In this document: one piece after another, positions 1-8,296 of the stretch
Layout of the letters: each line of letters begins with the position of its first letter
Numbering within the stretch: the first letter of the stretch is position 1
Assembly (NCBI RefSeq): GCF_024460775.1
Contig: NZ_JANFYZ010000011.1
Coordinates: forward strand, 1 to 64,000
Source of the DNA: Desulfovibrio desulfuricans
GTDB lineage: Bacteria; Desulfobacterota; Desulfovibrionia; Desulfovibrionales; Desulfovibrionaceae
Length of the DNA stretch: 64,000 nucleotides
Reading direction: 5' to 3'
Position numbers and translations under genes: made by a program
Notes under the pieces: generated by a model
What the model saw: the letters and a program-made list of their open reading frames with translations, nothing else
Database searches by the model: none
What the model was told of the DNA's origin: nothing

Positions 1-183
1 CACCGGCTCGTACATTTCGGGCCGCCTCTGCCCCGGCGGCCCTGTGACGCGGGCTATCGCCCTTGCGGCTTACTCTTATTCACGAAATGCCCTCGCTTTC
101 GGGTCGGCAAAGCCGACACCGGCTCGTACATTTCGGGCCGCCTCTGCCCCGGCGGCCCTGTGACGCGGGCTGTCGCCCTTGCG
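1..183. repeat. Direct repeat, 67 bp, period 116 bp
   Basis: Positions 1-67 and 117-183 are the same sequence with a single difference (A at 56, G at 172). The first copy starts at the window edge, so the unit may be longer or the array may have more copies to the left. The copies are rich in GGC/GCC steps. No gene is visible in them. Confidence 0.85.
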
Positions 184-336
184 TCACAGCCCTCCTTCTG
201 TTACAGAAAGACCTTGTTTTGCAGTGGCCGCGCGGCGTTGGTAATAAATCCCAACCGCGCAGGTATGCGCGCCAGCCGCCCCAGGCGGCAGTGTCGGCGC
301 ATGTCCGTTCTGTCCTTTCCGAGGGGGAAATTGAAC

Positions 337-1080
337 ATGAAGAAGCTTATCGTCTGCGCCCTGCTGGCCGCCGTGCTGGCCGCCGTGCCCGCATTTGCCA
401 AAAAGGCCTATGTGAACGGCATTGACCCCGACTATCCGCCCTTTGCCTACATGGATGAAAAAACTGGCAAGCCCGCTGGTTTTGACGTGGATTCCATGAA
501 CTGGATAGCCAAGACCATGGGATTTGAAGTGGTTCACAAGCCCATGGCATGGGACGGCATCATCCCCGCCCTGCTCGCCAAGCAGATCGACATGGTTGAC
601 TCCGGCATGAGCATCACCCCTGAGCGCGCCAAGGTTGTGCAGTTCTCCAACCCCTACTGGACGGTTTCGCGCGTGTTTGTTGTGCCCGCCGATTCCAAGC
701 TGACTCCTGCCGATATTCTGAGCAAAAAAATCCAGCTCGGCGTGCAGCGCGGCACCTCTGAAGCCAACGACATCAAAAAAGAGCAGGAAGAAAAGAAATA
801 TCCTTTTGAACTGCGCTTTTACGAATCTTCCCCCCTTGCGGTTGAAGACCTCCTCAATGGTCGCATCCAGGCTGCCCTGATGGACGAACTGCCCGCCAAC
901 AACGCCATTGAAAATGGCCGCGCCGTCAAGAAGGCCGGCACCCACGGCGAACCCGACAATTTCGGCGTTGCCATGCGCAAAGACGACAAGGAACTGCAGA
1001 AGCTGGTGAACGAAGGCTATAAGAAGCTTATGGCCGACCCCTACTGGAAAGAACTGCAGCAGAAATACCTGAGCAAATAA
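337..1080 (+). CDS. Amino-acid ABC transporter, periplasmic substrate-binding protein
   Basis: 247-residue SBP_bac_3-type binding protein that captures a polar amino acid in the periplasm for the permeases and ATPase encoded just downstream. Residues 1-21 form a classical signal peptide (MKK, hydrophobic core, AFA cleavage site). The mature part has the family pattern YPPFAYMD near the start, GFDVD, and a two-lobe layout ending in an ELQQKY-like helix. The start at 337 follows a GAGGGGGAAA ribosome binding site; a longer reading frame opening at 160 has no such site and no signal peptide. It is the first gene of a four-gene operon. The exact substrate (Gln, Glu, His or Arg class) cannot be read from the sequence. 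Confidence 0.9.
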   Translation: MKKLIVCALLAAVLAAVPAFAKKAYVNGIDPDYPPFAYMDEKTGKPAGFDVDSMNWIAKTMGFEVVHKPMAWDGIIPALLAKQIDMVDSGMSITPERAKVVQFSNPYWTVSRVFVVPADSKLTPADILSKKIQLGVQRGTSEANDIKKEQEEKKYPFELRFYESSPLAVEDLLNGRIQAALMDELPANNAIENGRAVKKAGTHGEPDNFGVAMRKDDKELQKLVNEGYKKLMADPYWKELQQKYLSK

Positions 1081-1103
1081 CGGACGCGCAAGCGCCCACA
1101 CGT

Positions 1104-1142
1104 CAAGCGCGAACCGCCTGCAACCCGGACGGTTCGCGCTTG
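1104..1142 (+). other. Intercistronic stem-loop after the binding-protein gene
   Basis: A perfect 13-bp inverted repeat (1104-1116 with 1130-1142, 13-nt loop) lies between the binding-protein stop and the first permease. There is no T-run, so it is more likely an mRNA-stabilising or partial-termination element that keeps the binding protein in excess than a full terminator. Confidence 0.6.
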
Positions 1143-1165
1143 TGCGAAAAAGGCACCCTCCATAC

Positions 1166-1858
1166 ATGAATTCACTGCTTGTGGTATACAACGCCCTGCC
1201 CTCCATTCTGTCCGGCAGTCTGGTTACGGTGGGCAACGTCACCCTGTCGCTGACAATGGGTCTGCTGCTTGGCGTGCCCATGGCCGTGGCCCAGGTTTAT
1301 GGCGGCCCCTGGCTTCGGCGGCTGGTAGCGTTGTATGTTTGGTTTTTCAGAGGTGTGCCCATTTTGGTGCTGCTGTTCCTCTGCTACGGCCTGTTCATCA
1401 GCATCGGTATTTCCATTGATCCCTTTTTCATCTGCTGTATCGTTCTTGGCAGCACCAGCACGGCCTACCAGTCGCAGATTTTCAGGGGCGCTATCGAAAG
1501 CTTGCCCCACGGGCAGCTCAATGCCGCGCGCGCCCTTGGCATGCGCGAAAGCACAGGCATCTGCTCCATTATCTTGCCTCAGGCCATGCGGCTCTCCATC
1601 CCTGGCTGGGCCAACGAATTTTCTATTCTTCTCAAAGATTCGGCCATCTGCTTTGTGCTCGGTACGCAAGACATCATGGCCCGCACCTCGTTTGTTGCAG
1701 CCAGAACGCACGAGCATCTGGCCCTCTACGCCACAGCGGGCGTGTTGTATTTTGTGCTGACGCTGGTGGTGCTGAAACTGTTGCGTCTTCTGGAACAAAA
1801 AATCCATGTACCCGGCTATTCCTCAGGGATCGGCATGGAAGGCATGGGTATGGGATAA
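1166..1858 (+). CDS. Amino-acid ABC transporter permease
   Basis: 230-residue inner-membrane permease of the His/Glu/Gln/Arg family. It has several hydrophobic segments and a typical EAA cytoplasmic loop, IESLPHGQLNAARALGM, which contacts the ATPase. The ATG at 1166 is preferred over an in-frame GTG at 1142 because the GTG lies in the right arm of the intercistronic hairpin. The gene ends two bases before the ATPase start. It would pair with the second permease at 2620-3288 as a heterodimeric channel for the substrate delivered by the upstream binding protein. Confidence 0.87.
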   Translation: MNSLLVVYNALPSILSGSLVTVGNVTLSLTMGLLLGVPMAVAQVYGGPWLRRLVALYVWFFRGVPILVLLFLCYGLFISIGISIDPFFICCIVLGSTSTAYQSQIFRGAIESLPHGQLNAARALGMRESTGICSIILPQAMRLSIPGWANEFSILLKDSAICFVLGTQDIMARTSFVAARTHEHLALYATAGVLYFVLTLVVLKLLRLLEQKIHVPGYSSGIGMEGMGMG

Positions 1859-1860
1859 GC

Positions 1861-2619
1861 ATGAGCGTGGATCAACAAGCGGTATTGCAGGTCAAAGGCA
1901 TTTCCAAGATGTTGGGCGGCAAGCCCATTCTGGATAATTGCAGTCTCACGGTGAACCGGGGCGAACTCAAGGTGCTCATCGGGCCTTCCGGCGCGGGCAA
2001 AAGCACGTTTCTTCAAAGTATCAACTGCCTTATCCCCCCGGATTCCGGCGAGATTTATCTTGAAGGCCAGTTGCTCAACCGCGCGGACAAGGCCGCACTG
2101 TGCGCCTTTCGCGCCCAGGTTGGCATGATCTTTCAGGATTTTAACCTGTTTGATCATCTTACAGCCGAAGAAAACGTGGCCATAGCCCTGCGCAAGGTGC
2201 GCGGCATGTCTGCTGCCGATGCGCGCGCCCGCGCACAGGAGGAGCTGGCCCGCGTTGGCCTTGCCCGCCGCGCAAGCCTGTACCCGGCGCAACTCTCTGG
2301 CGGCCAGAAGCAGCGCGTGGCCATGGCCCGCGCCCTCGCCATGGATCCCAAGGTTATTCTGCTTGATGAGCCGACCTCGGCCCTTGACCCAGAACTTGTG
2401 GGCGAAGTGCTTGCCGTTATTCGCGATCTCGCCAGCGGCGGCATGACCATGGTCATGGCAACGCACCAGATGGATTTTGCCCGTGCCCTTGCCACCGAAA
2501 TCATTTTCATGGAACACGGCAAACTCATTGAACAGGGCTCGCCCGCCGTACTGCTGGCCGAAGGGTCAAACACGCGTACCCGCGATTTTTGCCAGCGTCT
2601 GCTGGAGATGGGGGCCTAA
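1861..2619 (+). CDS. Amino-acid ABC transporter ATP-binding protein
   Basis: 252-residue cytoplasmic ATPase that powers the transporter. Walker A is GPSGAGKST at residues 41-49, followed by a Q-loop (IFQDFNLF), the signature LSGGQKQR, Walker B VILLDEPTSALD and an H-loop in MATHQMDF. The length and motifs match the GlnQ/HisP/ArtP class. It starts two bases after the first permease, and its stop is immediately followed by the GTG of the second permease, so the three are almost certainly co-translated. Confidence 0.92.
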   Translation: MSVDQQAVLQVKGISKMLGGKPILDNCSLTVNRGELKVLIGPSGAGKSTFLQSINCLIPPDSGEIYLEGQLLNRADKAALCAFRAQVGMIFQDFNLFDHLTAEENVAIALRKVRGMSAADARARAQEELARVGLARRASLYPAQLSGGQKQRVAMARALAMDPKVILLDEPTSALDPELVGEVLAVIRDLASGGMTMVMATHQMDFARALATEIIFMEHGKLIEQGSPAVLLAEGSNTRTRDFCQRLLEMGA

Positions 2620-3288
2620 GTGCTGGACGCGGCCTTTTTCAGCAACGAACTGCTACCAGCCCTGAACCGTGGGCTGCTGGTTTCGATTGCGCTCATTATT
2701 CCAGCCGGGAGCCTTGGCTTTGTGGGCGGCGTACTCCTGGGTTGCGCCCGCGCCTTTGGGCCGCGCTGGCTGCGCCGCCTCGGCAACGGTTATACCTCGC
2801 TGATACGCGGTGTACCCCTGGCCGTGCAACTGATGATGATCTATTACGCTCTGCCCAAGCTTGGCATTTTCTTTTCACCCTTTGGCGCGGCCCTGACCAG
2901 TTTTACACTCTGTACAGCCGCCTACCAGTCGGAATACGTGCGAGGAGCGCTGCTTTCCATCAGGCAGGGCCAGGTGCGAGCCGCACAGGCGCTTGGGTTC
3001 AGCCAGTGGCAGACGGTCTCGTGGATCATTATTCCTCAGGCGGCCAGACGCGCCCTGCCCGGCTGCGGCAATGAGATCATCTATCTTATCAAGTACAGTT
3101 CACTGGCCTATCTGGTCACGTGTCTTGAACTCATGGGCGAAGGCAAGGTTGTTGCCTCTGATACGTTTCGCTTTACCGAAGTCTTTATCGCGGTGGGGGC
3201 CTACTACCTGGCAATGGTCACCCTGGCAACGTTTCTGTTGCGTTGGCTTGAAGACAGATACCGCATCCCCGGCTTTGGAGCGCGCTAA
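2620..3288 (+). CDS. Amino-acid ABC transporter permease, second subunit
   Basis: 222-residue permease of the same family as the first, with an EAA loop reading RGALLSIRQGQVRAAQALGF. It starts at a GTG directly abutting the ATPase stop codon. The two permeases are clearly diverged from each other, consistent with a heterodimer. A strong terminator follows the gene, closing the four-gene operon. Confidence 0.87.
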   Translation: MLDAAFFSNELLPALNRGLLVSIALIIPAGSLGFVGGVLLGCARAFGPRWLRRLGNGYTSLIRGVPLAVQLMMIYYALPKLGIFFSPFGAALTSFTLCTAAYQSEYVRGALLSIRQGQVRAAQALGFSQWQTVSWIIIPQAARRALPGCGNEIIYLIKYSSLAYLVTCLELMGEGKVVASDTFRFTEVFIAVGAYYLAMVTLATFLLRWLEDRYRIPGFGAR

Positions 3289-3320
3289 CGCCGCCTCTTT
3301 GACTTTTTCCATGTCACGAG

Positions 3321-3344
3321 AAAGGCCCGCTTGCGCGGGCCTTT
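3321..3344 (+). terminator. Rho-independent terminator of the amino-acid transporter operon
   Basis: AAAGGCCCGC, a 4-nt loop, then GCGGGCCTTT: a perfect 10-bp stem with a short U tract, 33 bases after the last permease stop. Confidence 0.85.
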
Positions 3345-3394
3345 TAACATTTCTTTGTATCGTTGGGCACTTCAGGGGCACCCTGGGCCGGGCA

Positions 3395-3742
3395 TCAATC
3401 CTGCCCAAGCTCCTTTTTGAGCCAGGACTTCACTTCGGGCGTGGGTTCGCTTATGCCCCGCCATGAACCGTGAACCTTGCGGTAATCTTCCATCAGGCCC
3501 GAAGGCAGAGGAACGGTGATCAGATCGTCCGCCCTTTCAGAATTACGCCTCACAAGCCGTATAACTGGCGGCTCCTGCCAGCTGTCCACCACAAAGTAGT
3601 GGGACACATCTTCCTTGGAGCGAACCGGCGGGTATTCTGAATGCCAGTCGTTATTTCCCCATTCCAGATACATGGTTACTGCGTGTTCGGGGCTGAGGTT
3701 CCAGTCTATATTGTAAAGAGAAAAATCCTTCAGGGATGTCAT
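3395..3742 (-). CDS. Small conserved protein, DVU0772-like
   Basis: 115-residue acidic soluble protein with no signal peptide or membrane segment. The N-terminal region reads YNIDWNLSPEHAVTMYLEWGN, which from memory resembles a small protein family found mainly in Desulfovibrio (DVU0772 family). The function is unknown. The start is set by a GGAGG site 6 bases upstream. It lies downstream of, and in the same direction as, the large TPR/membrane protein gene (74 bases away), so the two may be cotranscribed. The family assignment was not checked by alignment. Confidence 0.65.
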   Translation of the reverse strand: MTSLKDFSLYNIDWNLSPEHAVTMYLEWGNNDWHSEYPPVRSKEDVSHYFVVDSWQEPPVIRLVRRNSERADDLITVPLPSGLMEDYRKVHGSWRGISEPTPEVKSWLKKELGQD

Positions 3743-3816
3743 GGCTTCCTCCTTGAGTGCTTAATTTATTAATAACAATTATCGATAAACTATGCAAGTG
3801 GCTGGCCCAGGTTTAG

Positions 3817-6540
3817 CTACTTCTTCCCCGATTGCTCCGCATCCTTCCTTTTCTGGGCGCGCTCAGCCTCAAGCCTGCGTTGCTGACGAACGCGCTCAAG
3901 CCGTGTTTGCTGCGCCTGCTCGCGCTGCTGCCGCGCTTCCTCAAGCAGCCGCTCACGTTTGCGGTCAAAAACAAGTGTCGTACGCAGGGCCGCAGTCCCC
4001 AAAGAAACCATTGTCACGATGAGAATCAGAATCTTCTGGATCGACCACGGTTCGGAGCCAAGAATATCCCGTAACCAGCCCAGACGCAGCGTATCGCCCC
4101 AAAAATAGACCACCGGCACGGCAACGAAGCACAGCAGCAGCCCCAAGGCTTCCAGCCACATAAACGTTTTGAGCAGGGTAAGGCCAAAAAGAGTTCCATC
4201 GCGTACCATTCGCAAAAATTGCAGACGCTTGCGCAGACTGCGCAACAATTCAGCAAGGTGGGGAGTTTCACCCTGAGCGCGCTTGAACGCCTCGGCCTCC
4301 TTGAAGTTGCACGAAAATGCCCGGTTGATGATGCCCGCGCTCTCGTTAAATTCCTGACTGAACTCCCGCAAAGCCGCAGGAAAGGGGAACCAGGAGGCTT
4401 CATCCCGGATTTCCTGCAAAATATCAAGATAATACTTGTACCGGTTGCGAAGGTCTTCAACTTCGCGGGCTATGCAGTCTTCCATTTCCCTTTCAAGGTT
4501 GGGGCGCTCAGCCACGACCTTAAGGTAGGCAAGGTAGTTGTTGATGTTGGCCAGGGTTTCCAGTTCACGCACCTTTTCACCCAGTTGCAACTGAACAGGG
4601 TGTTCCGGCGCAAACCAGGCATTTATGCGGGCGCTGATCTCGTTGACGCGAACCCGGTCGGCATCTGCACATTTTTTGGCCTCTGTCCACAGGTCATAAA
4701 GGGCTGAAAGAATCAGCAGGCGGCCGCGCTCAAGGGCCGGATCTATAAGAATCCTGTTGAAGTACGCGGGTTCCTCGCGGATGAGCGCTGTAAGCTGATC
4801 CAGCACAGGCTCGCAAAAACCCATTTTCACCTGACATACGATTTCGCGGTACTTGACCTCGCGCCACTGGGGCATGACGCGCCAAATTTGTGAATACTGT
4901 TCAATGGCCTGGGAAAACTGCCCCTGTTCTTCCGCCAGACGCGCAAGAAAAAATTCTGTCCAGGCCTGCAGGGCGGGCGATGGCGTAAGCACAGCAGCAT
5001 TGCGGAAAGCCGTTTCCGCACGGGGATAATCGTTGCGCTCAATGTGCGCAAAAGCCTGCACCATGTGCAAACGCGGATCGCGCTGATGCCGCGAAATCGC
5101 CTGGCTTATCTTCTTTTCCATCTCCGACATTTCAGACGGAGATGTGGTTATGAGCTTGTCCAGCAGCTCCCAGGCGGGGCTGTCATCCTTGGCGGGCACG
5201 GCCTCGTTGGGCTCTGGCTCGCGCATGCGGTAAAGCCAGTGCCTCGGCACGTTGCGCAACTGGCAGGCAGAATTGATTTCAAGCACGGCGCGCAGCACCA
5301 CAGCGGCATCGTCTTCGCCGCCAAGCACTGCCCCGTAGCCGCCTGCCCCTTTTTCCGTCAGCGTCATCTCGATGCTGCGGAACCCTTCATTGATAGCTTC
5401 AAGATCCAGCTGCCCGAGGTTTTCCCACACTTCCTGGCTGTTGGAGGCTGCCCCAAAACGCGTGGGGCATTCTGAAGAATCGTGGCTGTGAATACCGCAA
5501 TAGACGCAACCCGTGCCAGAAGGGCTGGGCGATGTAAGGCGACTTGGCATCAGCAGCGTAATAGACCTGCCGCTGAGGCTGTTTTCGTCCAGCATCACGT
5601 TGCACCAGCTGTCCATAGCCATCTGCTCGCCGGTAAAGCGCAGATCGCGAACAGTAAACCCCTCACCCAGCAGATAGGCATTGCGATAGCTGAGGTAGGG
5701 AAAATCCGGCATGAGATTATCCCACTGCAAGCCTATCTTCTTGGGCAGATCAGCATTGAAATTCAGGTTGTTGCGGTCGGCAACCACGCTTACGCATGGC
5801 CAGTAGCCCGCAGCTTCGTTTTTTTCTTTGTCAAAGCTATGCAGATAGTCGCGCATGAAGGTGCGCAACATTTGCAGATTGTCTATGGCAATCATCATGA
5901 ACGTATTGTCCACGATGGATTTGATCTTGTGCTTTTGCAGCAGGGCTTCAAGCCGCTTGAACATGGACGTCCAGCCGACCTGATAGGCCTTGTCGAGCGG
6001 GCTGCCCAAGGGGTGCAGCACGGCAAACCACGATTGAGTGGAGGCATAGGGCATGCGCACGTCAACCGTCATGGAGGCCCAGTCCACACCCGCCATGCCC
6101 TGCCGCCCGGAACGGCGCTCAAAGGCGATGCCGGGCAGTCCCTTTTTACCCTCGCGGCTCTTGGGATGTATCCAGATTTCAAGGGCATCGGTCACAACGA
6201 TCTGCTGGGCCTGCAAGGCTCCGTCCAGCAGCAGGTTAACCTCGCGCTTGCGACCGAACTGCAACCGCCCCGGGAACAGTTCAATAGCAACGGGCAGTTC
6301 GTTAAAGTTGCCCCACACCATCAGCCGGGCCAGAGCCAGGAAAACGTCGTCAGTAAAGAAGAACCAGATTGACTGCTCCGCTTCTTCTCCCACCAGCATG
6401 CCGCCATAATTCAGCAGCGTCTGGCCTACGGCGGGGGCGAGCCTGTCGTGCCAGCTCACCCACACCACATGGCCCATGGTGCTCATGCGCACATCAATAT
6501 TGCCCGGCAGGCGTGAGAGTAACTGCGATAAATGCGCCAT
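3817..6540 (-). CDS. Large TPR protein with zinc-knuckle motif and C-terminal membrane anchor
   Basis: 907 residues, not recognised as a named family. Residues 1-340 are a soluble region without a clear signature. Residues 345-358 contain C-x2-C-x4-H-x4-C (CVYC, then H353 and C358), exactly the spacing of a CCHC zinc knuckle. Residues about 480-570 look like TPR helices (the EDYPRAETAFRNAA-type repeat is visible as NDYPRAETAFRNAA). Two hydrophobic segments lie at about 790-813 and 835-855. The tail 858-907 is a highly charged Arg/Glu/Gln coiled coil. The protein is therefore probably anchored in the inner membrane by its C-terminus. It is divergent from the moaE-like gene. Role unknown; scaffolding or protein-protein interaction is an inference. 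Confidence 0.8.
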   Translation of the reverse strand: MAHLSQLLSRLPGNIDVRMSTMGHVVWVSWHDRLAPAVGQTLLNYGGMLVGEEAEQSIWFFFTDDVFLALARLMVWGNFNELPVAIELFPGRLQFGRKREVNLLLDGALQAQQIVVTDALEIWIHPKSREGKKGLPGIAFERRSGRQGMAGVDWASMTVDVRMPYASTQSWFAVLHPLGSPLDKAYQVGWTSMFKRLEALLQKHKIKSIVDNTFMMIAIDNLQMLRTFMRDYLHSFDKEKNEAAGYWPCVSVVADRNNLNFNADLPKKIGLQWDNLMPDFPYLSYRNAYLLGEGFTVRDLRFTGEQMAMDSWCNVMLDENSLSGRSITLLMPSRLTSPSPSGTGCVYCGIHSHDSSECPTRFGAASNSQEVWENLGQLDLEAINEGFRSIEMTLTEKGAGGYGAVLGGEDDAAVVLRAVLEINSACQLRNVPRHWLYRMREPEPNEAVPAKDDSPAWELLDKLITTSPSEMSEMEKKISQAISRHQRDPRLHMVQAFAHIERNDYPRAETAFRNAAVLTPSPALQAWTEFFLARLAEEQGQFSQAIEQYSQIWRVMPQWREVKYREIVCQVKMGFCEPVLDQLTALIREEPAYFNRILIDPALERGRLLILSALYDLWTEAKKCADADRVRVNEISARINAWFAPEHPVQLQLGEKVRELETLANINNYLAYLKVVAERPNLEREMEDCIAREVEDLRNRYKYYLDILQEIRDEASWFPFPAALREFSQEFNESAGIINRAFSCNFKEAEAFKRAQGETPHLAELLRSLRKRLQFLRMVRDGTLFGLTLLKTFMWLEALGLLLCFVAVPVVYFWGDTLRLGWLRDILGSEPWSIQKILILIVTMVSLGTAALRTTLVFDRKRERLLEEARQQREQAQQTRLERVRQQRRLEAERAQKRKDAEQSGKK

Positions 6541-6625
6541 GAATAAAGTCCTTTATACAAAGGCTGCCATGTTGTAGCCTGAAATGAACGGCGTTGATCT
6601 AGCCAATAAAACCAAGGCGGTTTTT

Positions 6626-6991
6626 ATGGACATTAACAAAACTCTTCAGGAACTCAAAGCCCGCCCCGGCTTCGCCGACCACGTGGGTATGATGCTGGTG
6701 CACAACGGTGTTGTGCGTGCATGGTCGCGCGGGGATCATGCCCCGGTTACCGCAGTACGCGTTTCGCACGACACGGCTAAAATGGACGCCATCTGCCGCG
6801 AGATGGAAAAACAGCCGGGAATTTTTGCCATCGTTGCCCAAGCCGAGGAAGGCCTGCTCAAACCCGGTGACGACCTGCTCTTTCTTGTGGTGGCGGGCGA
6901 CATACGCGAGCACGTTAAAGCCACTTTTGCAGAACTGCTTGACCGTATCAAGGCCGAGGCCGTCATCAAGCAGGAAATTCACGATGCCTGA
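6626..6991 (+). CDS. moaE: MoaE-like molybdopterin synthase large subunit
   Basis: 121-residue protein resembling MoaE, the large subunit of molybdopterin synthase, which with the MoaD thiocarboxylate converts precursor Z to molybdopterin. Visible family features are HNGVVRA near residue 30, the GLLKPGDDLLFLVV strand pair, and the C-terminal RIKAEAVIKQE with two lysines at the expected active-site positions. It is short for MoaE (usually about 140-150) and divergent in the N-terminal half. The start at 6626 has AAGGCGG five bases upstream; an upstream in-frame ATG at 6584 lacks a site. It is flanked by a terminator and separate from the other cofactor genes at 35-45 kb. Confidence 0.7.
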   Translation: MDINKTLQELKARPGFADHVGMMLVHNGVVRAWSRGDHAPVTAVRVSHDTAKMDAICREMEKQPGIFAIVAQAEEGLLKPGDDLLFLVVAGDIREHVKATFAELLDRIKAEAVIKQEIHDA

Positions 6992-7027
6992 ACCTTATGC
7001 TTCTGTTTGCCTTATCGGCTGACTTGT

Positions 7028-7058
7028 AAAAAAGGCATGCCCACAGCATGCCTTTTTT
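7028..7058 (+). terminator. Rho-independent terminator after moaE-like gene
   Basis: AAAAAAGGCATGC, 5-nt loop, GCATGCCTTTTTT: a 13-bp stem with A- and T-runs on both sides, so it can act in either direction. Confidence 0.88.
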
Positions 7059-7100
7059 CATAGCTGATCTATAGCAACAGACCGTATGACTGAAAAACGA

Positions 7101-7129
7101 ATCCCCGGTTGCCGAGGCAGCCGGGGATT
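7101..7129 (-). terminator. Terminator downstream of secF
   Basis: ATCCCCGG and CCGGGGAT arms enclose an inner GCC/GGC element. On the minus strand the stem is followed by a T-rich tract (TCGTTTTTCA), which fits termination of the yajC-secD-secF transcript 47 bases past the secF stop. Confidence 0.7.
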
Positions 7130-7175
7130 TTCACTGATCTTTCAGGCAAAGCAGCTCTGCGCTTTGCAACAAAGG

Positions 7176-8279
7176 CTACACAACGCCGTGTTCGCCGGGG
7201 CGCTCGTATTTAGCACCTTCCTGAGCGCGCTGGGTATAAAACTCAGAGTCACCCAGCGCCAAAAGAATGGCCGAAGAGACGTAAATAGATGAAGCAGTAC
7301 CCACGAAAACGCCTATGAGCATGGTCAGGGCAAAATCATGGATCACGCCGCCGCCAAGCACAAAGAGGGAGAGTGTTGCCAGCAGCGTGGTGCCGCTTGT
7401 CAGGATTGTACGGGAGAGCGTCTGGTTGACGCTGCGATTGATGAGCGCAGACATTGTCAACTGAGGCGCAGCGCGCAGATTTTCGCGCAGGCGGTCATAC
7501 ACGATGATGGTATCGTTGAGCGAATAACCAACCAGAGTCAGCAAGGCCGCCATGACGTTGAGGTCAATTTCAACCCCCATAACGGACAATAGCCCAAGCG
7601 TGATGCTGACGTCGTGCAGCAGACCTACGATTGCCCCAAGCGCAAAGTTGAGCTTGAGGAAAAAGCAGACAACCAGCGTAATTGCAAGTGAAAGCAATAC
7701 AAGCCAGCCCATGCCAAGCCCGGTGAGCCCGGCAAGGTACATTCCGCCCCAAAGAGCGCCAGCCATTATGGCCCCCGCCATCCAGCGCTGCTCAAAACGG
7801 CCAGAAATGTAGACTGCGATCAGCAATACTGAATAATACAGAGCTGCAAGAGCCTTGTTGGTCAAATCAGCGCCGACCTTCGGGCCGACAACTTCAAGTC
7901 TTTGTATTTCAGCCTTGTTGTCAGGAAAAGCGCTTGCCAGCGTATCTATCAGGGCAGTGCGCAACTGGCTGGCATTGGCATTTTCTGACTGGGAAAAACG
8001 CAGCAGATAATCCCTGTCGCCATCGCCAAACCTCTGGGTGCTGATGCCGGGCAAGGCTGGTACATCCAGACTTTTCTTGAGGGCCTCATCCTTGACAGGA
8101 TGTTCAAACTGAATCTGGGCGATCACGCCGCCGGCAAAATCGATACCCATTTTAAGGCCCTGCCCCATGAACATGGAAGCGAGGCCGACCAGAATCAGGA
8201 GTACTGAAATGCCATACGCCCAATAGCGTTTGCCAATGAAATCCAGATTGGTGTCGTGCTTGATAAATGCGAAACCCAT
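7176..8279 (-). CDS. secF: Protein translocase subunit SecF
   Basis: 367-residue inner-membrane protein that with SecD uses the proton motive force to help SecYEG complete preprotein translocation. It has the family opening FIKHDTNLDFIGKRYWAYGIS, a first membrane helix, the GIDFAGGVIAQIQF motif at the start of the periplasmic domain, and a five-helix C-terminal block including GYSLNDTIIVYDRLREN, a SecF hallmark. The start at 8279 is set by a GGGAGG site; an in-frame extension to 8336 would overlap the secD stop region. It lies 17 bases downstream of secD and is followed by a terminator. Confidence 0.96.
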   Translation of the reverse strand: MGFAFIKHDTNLDFIGKRYWAYGISVLLILVGLASMFMGQGLKMGIDFAGGVIAQIQFEHPVKDEALKKSLDVPALPGISTQRFGDGDRDYLLRFSQSENANASQLRTALIDTLASAFPDNKAEIQRLEVVGPKVGADLTNKALAALYYSVLLIAVYISGRFEQRWMAGAIMAGALWGGMYLAGLTGLGMGWLVLLSLAITLVVCFFLKLNFALGAIVGLLHDVSITLGLLSVMGVEIDLNVMAALLTLVGYSLNDTIIVYDRLRENLRAAPQLTMSALINRSVNQTLSRTILTSGTTLLATLSLFVLGGGVIHDFALTMLIGVFVGTASSIYVSSAILLALGDSEFYTQRAQEGAKYERPGEHGVV

Positions 8280-8296
8280 AATTGCCTCCCGGCGCG

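Noticed and set aside
1142..1165. GTG start for the first permease
   Set aside because: It lies inside the right arm of a strong hairpin and has no ribosome site; ATG 1166 preserves the usual N-terminus.
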